From: Saprospirales bacterium | Lineage (GTDB): Bacteria; Bacteroidota; Bacteroidia; Chitinophagales; Saprospiraceae | DNA length: 64,000 nt | Direction: 5' to 3' | Assembly: GCA_016703765.1 (NCBI GenBank) | Contig: JADJBL010000012.1 | Coordinates: 1 to 64,000, forward strand | Shown: positions 27,712-36,742 of the stretch, piece by piece | Numbering within the stretch: position 1 is the stretch's first letter | Layout of the letters: every line of letters begins with the position of its first letter | The notes under the pieces: generated by a model | Told to the model about the DNA's origin: nothing | Databases searched by the model: none | What the model saw: the letters and a program-made list of their open reading frames with translations, nothing else | Made by a program: the position numbers and the translations under genes

Positions 27712-30700
27712 CGACCTGGTCGATTTTCCGAATGATATTACGTGGGAATGCACTCAATTCATGCAATTTCCGAACATCATTGCGGCCGAACCTTTGCATC
27801 CCAATATTCTGAACTCCCAAAACGGCGTCGATCCGATCAACGCGACGACATTCGGCAATCAAGCCTGGCTGGCCCTTTCGGGATCCGGGGTGCCGGGAGG
27901 CGTTCAGGGTACGTATTGCGGATACGGTTTTACTTTTACCCAGGTACAGACCCCGCTTTGCGGAAACAGTTTTCAGATCATCCGCACCTGGACCGTGCTG
28001 GACGAGTGTACGGGAGAAGTCATTACCGGAAATGTTTTCGGAGAAGACAACATACAGGTGATCCGGGTGGTGGACATTACCCCGCCGGTGGTGACCGTTC
28101 CGGATTTCACCCTGTCGGCAGCGATCCCAGGTTCCGGCCCGGGCACCTGCAAATCGCAGGGTCTCTTGCCGCCGCCGATGGTAACCGATGATTGCAACGA
28201 ATGGGATATCCGCATTTTCACGCCTATCGGCGAAGCGATCTATCTACCCAACGGTTGGGGCGCGGTACCCCCTCCGGGCCTGCCCCTCGGCACGCACGTC
28301 ATCACCTACCAGGTTATGGACGCCTGCGGAAACACGACGACTCTGGGCATCGAGGTGGATGTGATCGATGATATCGCGCCGACGGCTATATGCGATGAAA
28401 TAACCGATGTAAACCTGTCGAGCGACGGCCTGGCGGTGGTCAATGCCCTGACGTTCGACGACGGAAGTTTCGACAATTGCTGCATCGACGGATTACTGGT
28501 GCGCAGACTCGACGGGGATTGCGATGGCAACTTCGACGATTTCGACCCCACGGTCACCTTCTGCTGCACGGATGTGGCGAACAACCCGATCATCGTGATC
28601 ATGCAGGTGACCGATTGTTATGGAAATACGAATGAATGCGAGGTGGAGGTCATGGTGAACGACAAGATCGACCCCATCCTGGTTTCCTGTCCCCCCACGG
28701 CCTCGATTTCCTGCGAATTGTACAACGCTACCTACATGATGCCCCTTTCCCTGGGCGACAACAGCGTGCTGGACGATTTCGGTACCGCAGTATTTTTCGA
28801 CAACTGCCTGCCCACGCTGAACGTGGATTACCAGGTGAATGTGAATATCGACAACTGCGGACAGGGTACGATCACCCGCAGTTGGGTGGCTACGGACGAC
28901 AATGGGAACGGTCCGGTTTACTGCACTCAATCTATCCTGGTGTACCACGAAAGCGACTGGGTAGTGGAATTTCCCGCAGACGTGACGGTCCAATGCACGG
29001 ATGGCTCCCTTCCGGGAATAGGCGAACCGGAGATCTTTTTCGACGACTGCGAAATGATCGCGGTGACCTTTGAAGACCAGATCTTCACCATCGTACCGGA
29101 TGCCTGTTACAAGATCGCCCGGACCTGGACGGTGATCAACTGGTGCGTGTACGACCAGTTTGGCAGCGACGTATATCCCGAAGCGGGCAAGGCCGAATCC
29201 AACCTCAACGTGGATTGGGACGGCGACGGAGACAAAGATCCCCGCACCTTCCGCGACGGCTGGAACAGTTCCGGATCGCCCGGCTATGCCGACGGCTACA
29301 TCTCGTACAAACAGATCATCAAAGTAATGGACAACGAAGACCCGCAATTCATGGTGCCGCCTATCGATGGCTGTATCCTCGACGCGGATTGCAATACGGA
29401 TATCGTGCTGCCTTATCCGATCATTCTCGACGAGTGTTCCCCCAGTTTTGAGGTGGATCTGTCGGGCGATTTCGGGTTCTATCCGGGTATTTCAGGTCCG
29501 GTCACGGTTCCGGATGTGGAAGTGGGCACCTACACCGTTTTCTATGCCGTGCGCGACAATTGCGGCAATACCTCTTACCAGAACATTACGGTGGTAGTGG
29601 AGGATTGTCTGCTGCCGAAAGTTAAATGCGAGGCCCTGGTCGTAGAGATCATGCAGACCGGAATGATAGAGGTAGCCGCATCCGAGCTCGACGCAGGCAG
29701 CTTCGACAATTGCGGTCCGGTGGAATTCAGTTTCACCCCGGATACCGACGACGAGACGATGATTTTTACCTGTAATGATGTCGGTCCCAACGAGATGGAG
29801 ATGTGGGTGACCGATGTATACGGAAACCAGGATTTCTGCGAAGTTTTGATCGTGGTGCAGGATAACATGGGTTGGTGCAACCAGCAGAATGCGCCCTCGG
29901 TGGCGGGCTGGATCACGACGGAAGATGACGAGATGCTGGAAGGCGTCATGGTCGAAGTGAACGGTGGGAACTGGAGCCAGATGACGAATTCATACGGCCA
30001 GTTTACGTTCAACCTGCCCTCGGGCGGCGACTACTCGGTCGCGCCGCTGCTGGATGAGGATGCTTCCAATGGGGTAACGACGTTCGACATGGTGCTGATC
30101 CAAAGGCATATCCTGGGCGTGAGCCTCCTTTCGAGCCCCTACAAGATCATTGCTGCGGATGCCAACAAATCCGCTACAGTGACTACGCTCGACCTGGTTG
30201 CGATCAGAAAGGTGATCCTGGTTTTGACCGACTATTTCCCGAACAATACATCCTGGCGTTTTGTGGATGTAGAACATTCTTTCGACAACCCACAGGATCC
30301 ATTTACCGAACCCATTCCGGAGGTGATTAATTTCAATAACCTGCTGACGGGCAATCCGGACGCCAATTTCATGGCCATCAAAGTGGGCGATGTGAACGGC
30401 TCGGCGACGATGGATGCCCAACAGGGGGCAGAGGACCGGGATCTGGTGGGGAGTCTGGAGTTTCAGCTACAGGAACAGGCGCTCAAAGCCGGGAATACCT
30501 ACGAAGTTCCCTTCCACGGGGACGACCAGGAGGTGTTTGGGTACCAATTTACCCTCGAACTCGGCCCGGGTATTAAGCTTCTGGAAGTGAAGGAGGGTAT
30601 TGCGAGGGAAGAGAATTTCGGATTTGCGCTGCTGGACGAAGGCGCCCTGACCACCAGTTGGAACGAAGCGATGCCACGCCGGCTGGGCAGGGAAGAGGTG

Positions 30701-31111
30701 ATCTTCAGCCTGGTCCTTCAGGCAGGGGAGGATGCCTTGTTGAGCGAGGTGCTGGGGGTGAGTTTGCGGTTCACCGCTGCGGAGGCCTACAATCCGCTGG
30801 GAGAATTGCTGGATATCGGCCTCGCTTTCGCGCCGCAACCCGAGGAGACGGGCGGATTCGAGTTGTATCAGAACGTGCCCAACCCATTCCGGGAGGCGAC
30901 GACGATCCGGTTCCGGCTCCCGCATGCGACCCAGGCTAATCTGACGGTGACGGATGCATCCGGCAGGGTGGTGTACGTTCAACGCGGAGAATACGGCAAG
31001 GGGACTCACGAGCTGAAGCTGGAGGGCTTGGAAGGGGTGACCGGGGTGTTGTATTACCGCCTGGAAACGCCGGATTATACGATGACGAAGAAGATGATCA
31101 AGATAGAGTAA
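27479..31111 (+). CDS. Giant tandem-repeat surface protein 2, segment 5: HYR-like repeats, dockerin-like, cohesin-like and T9SS domains
   Basis: Frame 2; coding is real from about 27535 to the TAA at 31111. It contains a series of divergent HYR-like repeats that align in order with 16950-19300 of giant gene 1. Next come a regulatory-like beta domain (29890-30030) and a dockerin-like pair (ADANKSATVTTLDLVAIRKV near 30158; GDVNGSATMDAQ near 30387). A cohesin-like domain follows (about 30440-30830; YQFTLELGPGIKLLEV), then a T9SS type A sorting domain (30850-31108; YQNVPNPFREATTIRF to TKKMIKIE). The first dockerin-like loop has lost the Gly of the DxNxSG motif (DANKSA), which may weaken calcium binding. 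Confidence 0.85.
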   Translation: MPIRLRSDATRTFPPCRLPDADDNCSVASVELVSMTYLDTDACDDGTVVVEQTWIAVDIYGNISEPCTRLIIIHRTDNDLVDFPNDITWECTQFMQFPNIIAAEPLHPNILNSQNGVDPINATTFGNQAWLALSGSGVPGGVQGTYCGYGFTFTQVQTPLCGNSFQIIRTWTVLDECTGEVITGNVFGEDNIQVIRVVDITPPVVTVPDFTLSAAIPGSGPGTCKSQGLLPPPMVTDDCNEWDIRIFTPIGEAIYLPNGWGAVPPPGLPLGTHVITYQVMDACGNTTTLGIEVDVIDDIAPTAICDEITDVNLSSDGLAVVNALTFDDGSFDNCCIDGLLVRRLDGDCDGNFDDFDPTVTFCCTDVANNPIIVIMQVTDCYGNTNECEVEVMVNDKIDPILVSCPPTASISCELYNATYMMPLSLGDNSVLDDFGTAVFFDNCLPTLNVDYQVNVNIDNCGQGTITRSWVATDDNGNGPVYCTQSILVYHESDWVVEFPADVTVQCTDGSLPGIGEPEIFFDDCEMIAVTFEDQIFTIVPDACYKIARTWTVINWCVYDQFGSDVYPEAGKAESNLNVDWDGDGDKDPRTFRDGWNSSGSPGYADGYISYKQIIKVMDNEDPQFMVPPIDGCILDADCNTDIVLPYPIILDECSPSFEVDLSGDFGFYPGISGPVTVPDVEVGTYTVFYAVRDNCGNTSYQNITVVVEDCLLPKVKCEALVVEIMQTGMIEVAASELDAGSFDNCGPVEFSFTPDTDDETMIFTCNDVGPNEMEMWVTDVYGNQDFCEVLIVVQDNMGWCNQQNAPSVAGWITTEDDEMLEGVMVEVNGGNWSQMTNSYGQFTFNLPSGGDYSVAPLLDEDASNGVTTFDMVLIQRHILGVSLLSSPYKIIAADANKSATVTTLDLVAIRKVILVLTDYFPNNTSWRFVDVEHSFDNPQDPFTEPIPEVINFNNLLTGNPDANFMAIKVGDVNGSATMDAQQGAEDRDLVGSLEFQLQEQALKAGNTYEVPFHGDDQEVFGYQFTLELGPGIKLLEVKEGIAREENFGFALLDEGALTTSWNEAMPRRLGREEVIFSLVLQAGEDALLSEVLGVSLRFTAAEAYNPLGELLDIGLAFAPQPEETGGFELYQNVPNPFREATTIRFRLPHATQANLTVTDASGRVVYVQRGEYGKGTHELKLEGLEGVTGVLYYRLETPDYTMTKKMIKIE

Positions 31112-31162
31112 TAGCGCAAGAAACAACCGTAATCAAAAGTGCACACATCATTCACGAGAAAT

Positions 31163-31197
31163 GGCGTCCGCCTCGGCGGACGCCGTTTTCTTTTTTG
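31163..31197 (+). terminator. Rho-independent terminator after giant gene 2
   Basis: Inverted repeat GGCGTCCGCC (31163-31172) and GGCGGACGCC (31175-31184), followed by GTTTTCTTTTTTG. It lies 52 bases after the stop of the giant gene and immediately before the MazG-like gene. Confidence 0.85.
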
Positions 31198-31215
31198 TAT
31201 TTTGCCGCAAAAAAA

Positions 31216-31704
31216 ATGGAACCCCTCGATTCCCTGCGGCAGGTGGCCGAATTTCACCGCACCTTCCATCATCCGGTGCTTCCGGAGCCGGCCATACCTT
31301 CGCCGGAGCGGTGCCAGTTGCGCGTCAACCTCATCGCCGAGGAACTCGAGGAGCTGCGCCAGGCCATACAGGACAACGACCTGGTCGGGATCGCCGACGC
31401 CCTTTGCGATATCCAATACGTGCTTTCCGGCGCGGTGCTCGAATTCGGGCTCGGGGCCAAATTCAAAGCGCTTTTCGACGAAGTGCAACGGTCCAACATG
31501 AGCAAATCATGCCGATCACTTGCGGAGGCTGAGGCTACTCGGCAATACTACCTGGACCGCGACGGTACCGAAAGCTATATCCGCCAGGAAACGGATGTCT
31601 GGCTGGTTTACCGCACGAGCGACCACAAGACCCTCAAGTCTATTAATTATTCGCCGGCGGATTTGGAGGGGATTTTATTCCCAAGCCCAAATTCCACCCT
31701 GTAA
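31216..31704 (+). CDS. MazG-like nucleoside triphosphate pyrophosphohydrolase
   Basis: About 162 residues. The all-alpha NTP-PPase signature is visible: AEELEELRQAI gives the acidic metal-binding EExxE helix, and ADALCDIQYVLSGAVLEFGL gives the second acidic helix. The family hydrolyses nucleoside triphosphates to monophosphates, in house-cleaning or nucleotide metabolism. I take the ATG at 31216; an in-frame ATG at 31195 lies inside the preceding terminator's T-run and a possible promoter-like TATTTTG (31198-31204). The C-terminal third (YIRQETDVWLVYRTSDHKTL) is typical of the Bacteroidota version. The 3' end overlaps the convergent TonB receptor gene by 58 bases. Confidence 0.75.
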   Translation: MEPLDSLRQVAEFHRTFHHPVLPEPAIPSPERCQLRVNLIAEELEELRQAIQDNDLVGIADALCDIQYVLSGAVLEFGLGAKFKALFDEVQRSNMSKSCRSLAEAEATRQYYLDRDGTESYIRQETDVWLVYRTSDHKTLKSINYSPADLEGILFPSPNSTL

Positions 31705-34124
31705 TAAAAGATCGGCAAAAACCCCAGCTGATACGTCTCCCGGATATTGTCTCCACTCGGGTGGTTGGCCACATAGGTCTTCAATAATACATTTTTCCGG
31801 TTGCTTACATTGATCATATCGATGCTGAATTCGTGGAGGGTTTTGGGCCGGTTCCAGCGGAAGGCAATCTTCAGGTCAGCCCGGAAATAGGGCCTTGCTT
31901 GCAGGGTATTCACGGTTTCGTCGATGTAGACGATATCCTGCAGCGCATCGGATGCGGCACGATCGACCTCGCCCTGCCAGCGGCCGCCTGCGTAAGTTAC
32001 CTTTCCGCCCACATTCAACGCTGCGCCTTTGGAAAAGGTAAATTCGCGGGCCAGGATTCCGTTGACCGCAAAACGACCGTTAAATGTGGTGTTTCTGAGC
32101 ACCTCGTCGCTTCCCCTGTATTTGCTGTCGAATACCGAGGCGGTGAATAGGAAGTAATACCCCTGGCTGAAGAAACGCTCCAATGTGAGCTCCAGACCGT
32201 AATTCCGGCTGGTCCCTTCGTTGACCAGGGTATCGGGGAACAAGCGGTCGAACCCCGATCCCGTATTGATCAGGCTGAACGAACTTGGATTTTTTTCCAC
32301 CGGAATATTAAATAAGTATTGGTAATAGGTCTCCAGGCGCAATCGCAGCACCTTAGCGATAAACCAGTCGTACCCCAGCACCGCATGGTGGCTTTTGAAC
32401 AGGCCCATGCCCAGGTTATGCTCCTGCGGATCGCCGTTTTTGGTTTCAAAGCCATAAAAATACATGTAGGGGGGTGCAATCTGGGAATGCAGACCATATC
32501 CAAAACTGAGGCGCTGGTTGCCATTCATTTCATAAGAAAGGCCCAGTCGGGGTTCCAGGGGCGAAAGGCTGTTATCGTTGAGGCCAAAATACAGGGCGGT
32601 TAGGCCGGCCGTAGCAGAGAATTGCTCGCTGAAGCGGTGTTTCATCTGAAAGTAGGGCTGCACCATGACGGCGCCCATCCCGTCGGTATCCCAGCGCAAA
32701 CGCCATTCGCCTATGGTGTCGAGGCCACCCGTTTCGGGATCGAGCAGGATGGTCCGAAAACTGTCGATGCTGTGAAAAAGCCAGTAATCCGCATTGATCC
32801 CGGCCTTAAAAGTCGTTTTCCTGCTTATTTTTTTATTTAGCGCCGCATTGGCGGAAAACTTGCTCTCCTCCAAAAAGAAGCCCAGAACGGGCGGCAGGCT
32901 GTCCAGAATGAAATTCCCTTCCTCAGAATGCCCGAGGATTTTTTTATGTTCCGAAAAAACCGCCTGGTCCGATGCGGAGAGGGTGGCCTTTATGTAGGTC
33001 GATAAATTGAGTGGACGGGTGAAGGTAAGCCCGACCACAACCATGCGGGAACCGAACTCCTGGTCCCGGTCGCTTTCCGCATAGGGGTCGGTTTGGTTTT
33101 CAGCCGTTTTTAGCTCGCTGTTGAGTACCGTTATTTTGCTCAACCCTCCAATGCCCCACAGGGCGATATTTCCCCCTTTTTCATCCGGAAAATTGACCCG
33201 GAACGCGCCGTCCTGGTAGACCGGTACGGCATCCGTGCCGATCCTGATCCCCAGAAATTCAAACAGTCGCAGGGTGGAGTAGCGGTAGGACAGGAAATAG
33301 GAGGATTTCTTTTCCCGGGAAAGCGGCCCCTCCAGGGAAACGTCTGTTCCCAGAAAGCCCAGTTGTCCGCTGAATTCGTGCCGGCGGTTGTTTCCGTTGC
33401 GCATGCGGAGATCGAAGACCCCGGCGATGCCGTTGCCAAATTCTGCCGGGAAGGCGCCGGTAAAAAAGTCGGAATTCTCCAGGTACTTGTTGTTCAGGAT
33501 GGTGACCGGTCCACCGGTTGTGCCCGGAATGGCAAAGTGGTTGGGGTTGGGGATGTTGACGCCTTCAAAGCGCCACAATACCCCCTGGGGCGTATTTCCC
33601 CGGACGACGATGTCGTTGCGGCTGTCGTCGGCCCCCTGGACGCCTGCGAAGTTGGAGGCCATCCGGCCGGGGTCGCCCCGGCTTCCCGCATAGCGGTCGG
33701 TTTCCTCTACATTGAACTCCCGGGCGCTGACGGGCGCCATTTCATTGCGGGTCTCGCCTGAACGCATCCCGATCACCTCCACCTCCTGCAATTGGGTCGC
33801 AGATTCTTCCATTTCCAAATCGAGGATGACTTCCTTTCCGGAGCTGACCACCACATTGTTTAACAGTACTCTTTCGTAACCGATGTAACTGAACTCGAGG
33901 GTCTGGCGACCCACCGGTACTTTTTCCAGGATATACATCCCATCGTAATCCGTAATCGTTCCTTTCGTTTCGCCCTGATCTGTAGTCAGTAAAATATTCA
34001 CGCCGATGAGCGGAATTTGCGATTCCCTGTCGGCCACCATCCCGCGGATGGTTTGCACGGCAGGCTGGGCAAGCAGGCTGAGGGGCAGCCATAAGCTTAC
34101 CATAAGTGCCCAATTTTTCCTCAT
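31647..34124 (-). CDS. TonB-dependent outer-membrane receptor (paralog 1)
   Basis: 825 residues, a full-length receptor. A signal peptide (MRKNWALMVSLWLPLSLLAQ) is followed by a carboxypeptidase-regulatory-like beta domain (about 25-110; GVNILLTTDQGETKGTITDYDGMY), a plug domain (about 125-240; GVQGADDSRNDIVVRGNTPQ, FAIPGTTGGPVTILNN) and a 22-strand-type beta barrel to the C-terminus (FLPIFYYRVEFGLG). Such receptors take up large or scarce substrates using TonB energy. No SusD gene is adjacent, so it is not a classic glycan SusCD pair; the substrate is unknown. It is a tandem paralog of the receptor at 34193-36643 and is read in the same direction, 68 bases downstream. Confidence 0.88.
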   Translation of the reverse strand: MRKNWALMVSLWLPLSLLAQPAVQTIRGMVADRESQIPLIGVNILLTTDQGETKGTITDYDGMYILEKVPVGRQTLEFSYIGYERVLLNNVVVSSGKEVILDLEMEESATQLQEVEVIGMRSGETRNEMAPVSAREFNVEETDRYAGSRGDPGRMASNFAGVQGADDSRNDIVVRGNTPQGVLWRFEGVNIPNPNHFAIPGTTGGPVTILNNKYLENSDFFTGAFPAEFGNGIAGVFDLRMRNGNNRRHEFSGQLGFLGTDVSLEGPLSREKKSSYFLSYRYSTLRLFEFLGIRIGTDAVPVYQDGAFRVNFPDEKGGNIALWGIGGLSKITVLNSELKTAENQTDPYAESDRDQEFGSRMVVVGLTFTRPLNLSTYIKATLSASDQAVFSEHKKILGHSEEGNFILDSLPPVLGFFLEESKFSANAALNKKISRKTTFKAGINADYWLFHSIDSFRTILLDPETGGLDTIGEWRLRWDTDGMGAVMVQPYFQMKHRFSEQFSATAGLTALYFGLNDNSLSPLEPRLGLSYEMNGNQRLSFGYGLHSQIAPPYMYFYGFETKNGDPQEHNLGMGLFKSHHAVLGYDWFIAKVLRLRLETYYQYLFNIPVEKNPSSFSLINTGSGFDRLFPDTLVNEGTSRNYGLELTLERFFSQGYYFLFTASVFDSKYRGSDEVLRNTTFNGRFAVNGILAREFTFSKGAALNVGGKVTYAGGRWQGEVDRAASDALQDIVYIDETVNTLQARPYFRADLKIAFRWNRPKTLHEFSIDMINVSNRKNVLLKTYVANHPSGDNIRETYQLGFLPIFYYRVEFGLGNKIPSKSAGE

Positions 34125-34192
34125 GGTTTTAAATTTTGGTGTTTATTACCGGTGAGGATAGGGCAAATAGGAGGAATATCAAATGATAAAAA

Positions 34193-36643
34193 TCACTTTT
34201 TCCCCAAGCTGAAATCCAGTTTGTAAAAGAATATCGGCAAAAACCCCAATTGGTATTCCTCCCGGATCGGATTTCCACTCGGGTGGTCGGGTGCGTAAGT
34301 CAATGACAGAATGTTTTGCTGGCTGCTCACATTGATAAAGTCGATGCTGAATTCGTGGCTCACCCTCGGGCGATTCCACCGGTAGGAGGCCTTCACATCG
34401 GCCCTGAAATAGGGGCGAAACTGTTGGGTGTTGACGCTCTGGCTGAGGTAGATGACTTCCAATGCATCCGCCGATGCTTTTTCATCCACCGGCCCGTACC
34501 AGCGCCCGCCCACGTAGGTGAGTTTGCCGCCGATATTGAATGCCGAGCCTTTTTTAAAGGTGAATTCCCGCGCCAGCACCAGGTTGAAAGCAAAGCGGCC
34601 GTTGAAGGTCGTATTGCGAAGCACCCCGTCGCTGCCCGTGTATTTGCTGTCGAACACCGAGCCGGTGAAAAGGAAATAGTACCCCTGGTTGAAAAACCGT
34701 TCGATGGTCGCTTCCAGTCCGAAATTCCTCCCCGTGCCGGCGTTGGTCAGGGTGTCGGGGAAAAAACGGCTGAAACCCGAGCCGGTATTCACAATGCTGA
34801 ACGAGCTTGGAAAAACATCGACCGGAATGTCGAAAAGGTATTGGTAATAGGTTTCGAGCCTGAGGCGCAGGTTTTTCGCCACGTAGCGGTCGTAGCCGAG
34901 CACGAGGTGGTGGCTTTTGTACAATCCGAGGTCCAGGTTGTGCTCCTGCGGGTCGCTGCCTTGTGTCTCAAAGCCGTAATAATACAGGTAGCCGGGCAAG
35001 ATCTGCGAATGGAGGCCATAGCCCAGGCTGAGGCGCTGGTTTTGTGCCAGGTCGTAAACCAGTCCCAGGCGGGGTTCCAGGGGGGAGAAACTGTTTTTAT
35101 TGATCCCAAAATACAGGCTGCTCAGGCCGGCCATGGCGGTCAGGTGTTCGCCCCATTTTTGCTTAACCTGGATAAAGGGCTGGAGCAGCAAGGCCCCATC
35201 TTTGGCATTCCAACGCACCCTCCAGTCCCCCAGAAGATTGGGCAGTTCCGGCTCGGGCGTTACGATGATGGCCCGCGCACTGTCTTCGTAGCGCATCCGG
35301 AAGATATCTGCGTTGATCCCGGCTTTCAGGGTAGTGGTCCTACCGAGTTTTTGGTTCAAAAAAGCGTTGAATGAGATCTTGCTTTCCTCGAACTCGTAGT
35401 CCAGGATCGGCGGCAGGCTGTCCACGACGAAGAGGTCGTTTTCCACATGGCGGTAAATGATATCGTGGTTGGCATCCACCAGTTGATTGGAGGCGGAAAC
35501 GGTGGCTTTGAGGAAGGTATTTGCAGAAAAAGGCTGGGTAAGAGTGAGCCCTGCCACCCCCATCCGGGAGGCGAAATACTGGTCGCGGTCGTTGGATCCG
35601 TACAAGAAAGTCGAGGTGTCGGGCGCCTCCTGATCGCTCAGCAGGATATCGATATCGCTCAATCCGCCCACGCCCCACAGGGCTAGGCTGCCGCCGTTTC
35701 TGGTGGGAAAATTGAATCGGAAAGCGGCGTCCTGGTATTGCGGAATAGCATCCGTCCCGACCTGAATGCCGAGGAATTGGAAGAGCTGCAAGGTCGAATA
35801 TCGGTAGGAGAGGAGGTAAGACGAACCTTTTTCGCGCGACAAGGGGCCTTCGGCCATGAGCTCGGTGCCGAGGAAGCCGAGTTGTCCGCTGAATTCATGG
35901 CGTTCGTTGTTGCCGTTGCGCATGCGCAGGTCGAAGACTCCAGCAACGCCGTTGCCGAATTCGGCCGGAAATGCGCCGGTGAAAAAATCGGAATTGTCGA
36001 GGTATTTGTTGTTGAGGATGGTCACGGGTCCGCCGCCCGTGCCGGGGATGGCAAAGTGGTTTGGGTTGGGAATGCTCACGCCTTCCAGGCGCCAGAGCAC
36101 TCCCTGGGGTGAATTGCCCCGAATGACGATGTCGTTGCGGCTGTCGTCTGCGCCCTGCACGCCGGCGAAGTTGGAGGCCATTCTGCCGGGGTCGCCGCGG
36201 CTGCCGGCGTAGCGGTCGGTCTCTTCCACGCTGAATTGCCGGGCGCTCACCGGCGCCATGTCGTTGCGGGTTTCGCCGCTTCGTTGGCCGATCACTTCGA
36301 CCACGCCCAGTTCCAGGGTCGATTCTTCCATTTCCAGGTCCAGGATCACTTCTTTCCCCGACCCCACGACGATGTTGCTGACTACGGCTTTTTCATAGCC
36401 TACGTACGTGGATTCCAGTGTTTGGCGCCCCACGGGCACATGTTCCAGGCGGTATGCGCCGTCGTCTTCGCTGATGGTTCCGGTTGGGCTTCCCGTTTCC
36501 TCGACGAGCAACACGTTGACGCCCAGGAGGGGGTATTTGGATTCTTTATCGACCACCCGTCCCCGGATCGTCTGGGTAGCGGGTTGTGCCCATACGAAAA
36601 CGGGCATGAGAAGGCATGCGAGGAGTAGAGGTTTATTTTTCAT
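34193..36643 (-). CDS. TonB-dependent outer-membrane receptor (paralog 2)
   Basis: 816 residues. Signal peptide (MKNKPLLLACLLMPVFVWAQ), carboxypeptidase-regulatory-like domain (about 25-110), plug (about 125-240; GVQGADDSRNDIVIRGNSPQ) and beta barrel ending FLPIFFYKLDFSLGKK. It closely matches paralog 1 through the plug and much of the barrel, so the two arose by tandem duplication. Divergence is strongest in barrel loops, which usually set substrate choice. A -7-like box TATCTTTA lies on the minus strand at 36666-36673, giving a leader of about 20 bases before the ATG. There is no SusD partner and no adjacent regulator. Confidence 0.88.
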   Translation of the reverse strand: MKNKPLLLACLLMPVFVWAQPATQTIRGRVVDKESKYPLLGVNVLLVEETGSPTGTISEDDGAYRLEHVPVGRQTLESTYVGYEKAVVSNIVVGSGKEVILDLEMEESTLELGVVEVIGQRSGETRNDMAPVSARQFSVEETDRYAGSRGDPGRMASNFAGVQGADDSRNDIVIRGNSPQGVLWRLEGVSIPNPNHFAIPGTGGGPVTILNNKYLDNSDFFTGAFPAEFGNGVAGVFDLRMRNGNNERHEFSGQLGFLGTELMAEGPLSREKGSSYLLSYRYSTLQLFQFLGIQVGTDAIPQYQDAAFRFNFPTRNGGSLALWGVGGLSDIDILLSDQEAPDTSTFLYGSNDRDQYFASRMGVAGLTLTQPFSANTFLKATVSASNQLVDANHDIIYRHVENDLFVVDSLPPILDYEFEESKISFNAFLNQKLGRTTTLKAGINADIFRMRYEDSARAIIVTPEPELPNLLGDWRVRWNAKDGALLLQPFIQVKQKWGEHLTAMAGLSSLYFGINKNSFSPLEPRLGLVYDLAQNQRLSLGYGLHSQILPGYLYYYGFETQGSDPQEHNLDLGLYKSHHLVLGYDRYVAKNLRLRLETYYQYLFDIPVDVFPSSFSIVNTGSGFSRFFPDTLTNAGTGRNFGLEATIERFFNQGYYFLFTGSVFDSKYTGSDGVLRNTTFNGRFAFNLVLAREFTFKKGSAFNIGGKLTYVGGRWYGPVDEKASADALEVIYLSQSVNTQQFRPYFRADVKASYRWNRPRVSHEFSIDFINVSSQQNILSLTYAPDHPSGNPIREEYQLGFLPIFFYKLDFSLGKK

Positions 36644-36665
36644 GAGATGTTGCTTTTGGTATGGG

Positions 36666-36673
36666 TAAAGATA
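36666..36673 (-). promoter_or_regulatory. Candidate -7 box for TonB receptor paralog 2
   Basis: Minus-strand TATCTTTA, one mismatch to the Bacteroidota TAnnTTTG box, 22 bases before the ATG. No TTTG at the -33 position was found. Confidence 0.45.
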
Positions 36674-36680
36674 GCTTATC

Positions 36681-36742
36681 GGTTTTTAAGTTTATAAGGG
36701 TATAAGTTTTTCAAAAACTTATACCCTTATAAACTTAAAACC
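36681..36742. terminator. Long AT-rich palindrome, probable terminator of the surE-lpxB operon
   Basis: Left arm 36681-36711 and right arm 36713-36742 are complementary over about 30 bp with one bulged T and a one-base centre. On the minus strand it follows and overlaps the lpxB stop codon (36735-36737), and it ends in a run of A/T. The arms contain iterated AAGTTTATAA / GGGTATAAG-like units. Confidence 0.7.

Noticed and set aside
1120..31111. Programmed ribosomal frameshifting in the giant genes
   Set aside because: The breaks go in both directions, lack a common slippery site, and similar breaks occur in the small TPR and anti-sigma genes. Sequence errors are simpler.
31647..36643. Polysaccharide utilisation locus (SusC/SusD)
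   Set aside because: Two TonB receptors are present but no SusD-like lipoprotein and no glycoside hydrolase beside them.
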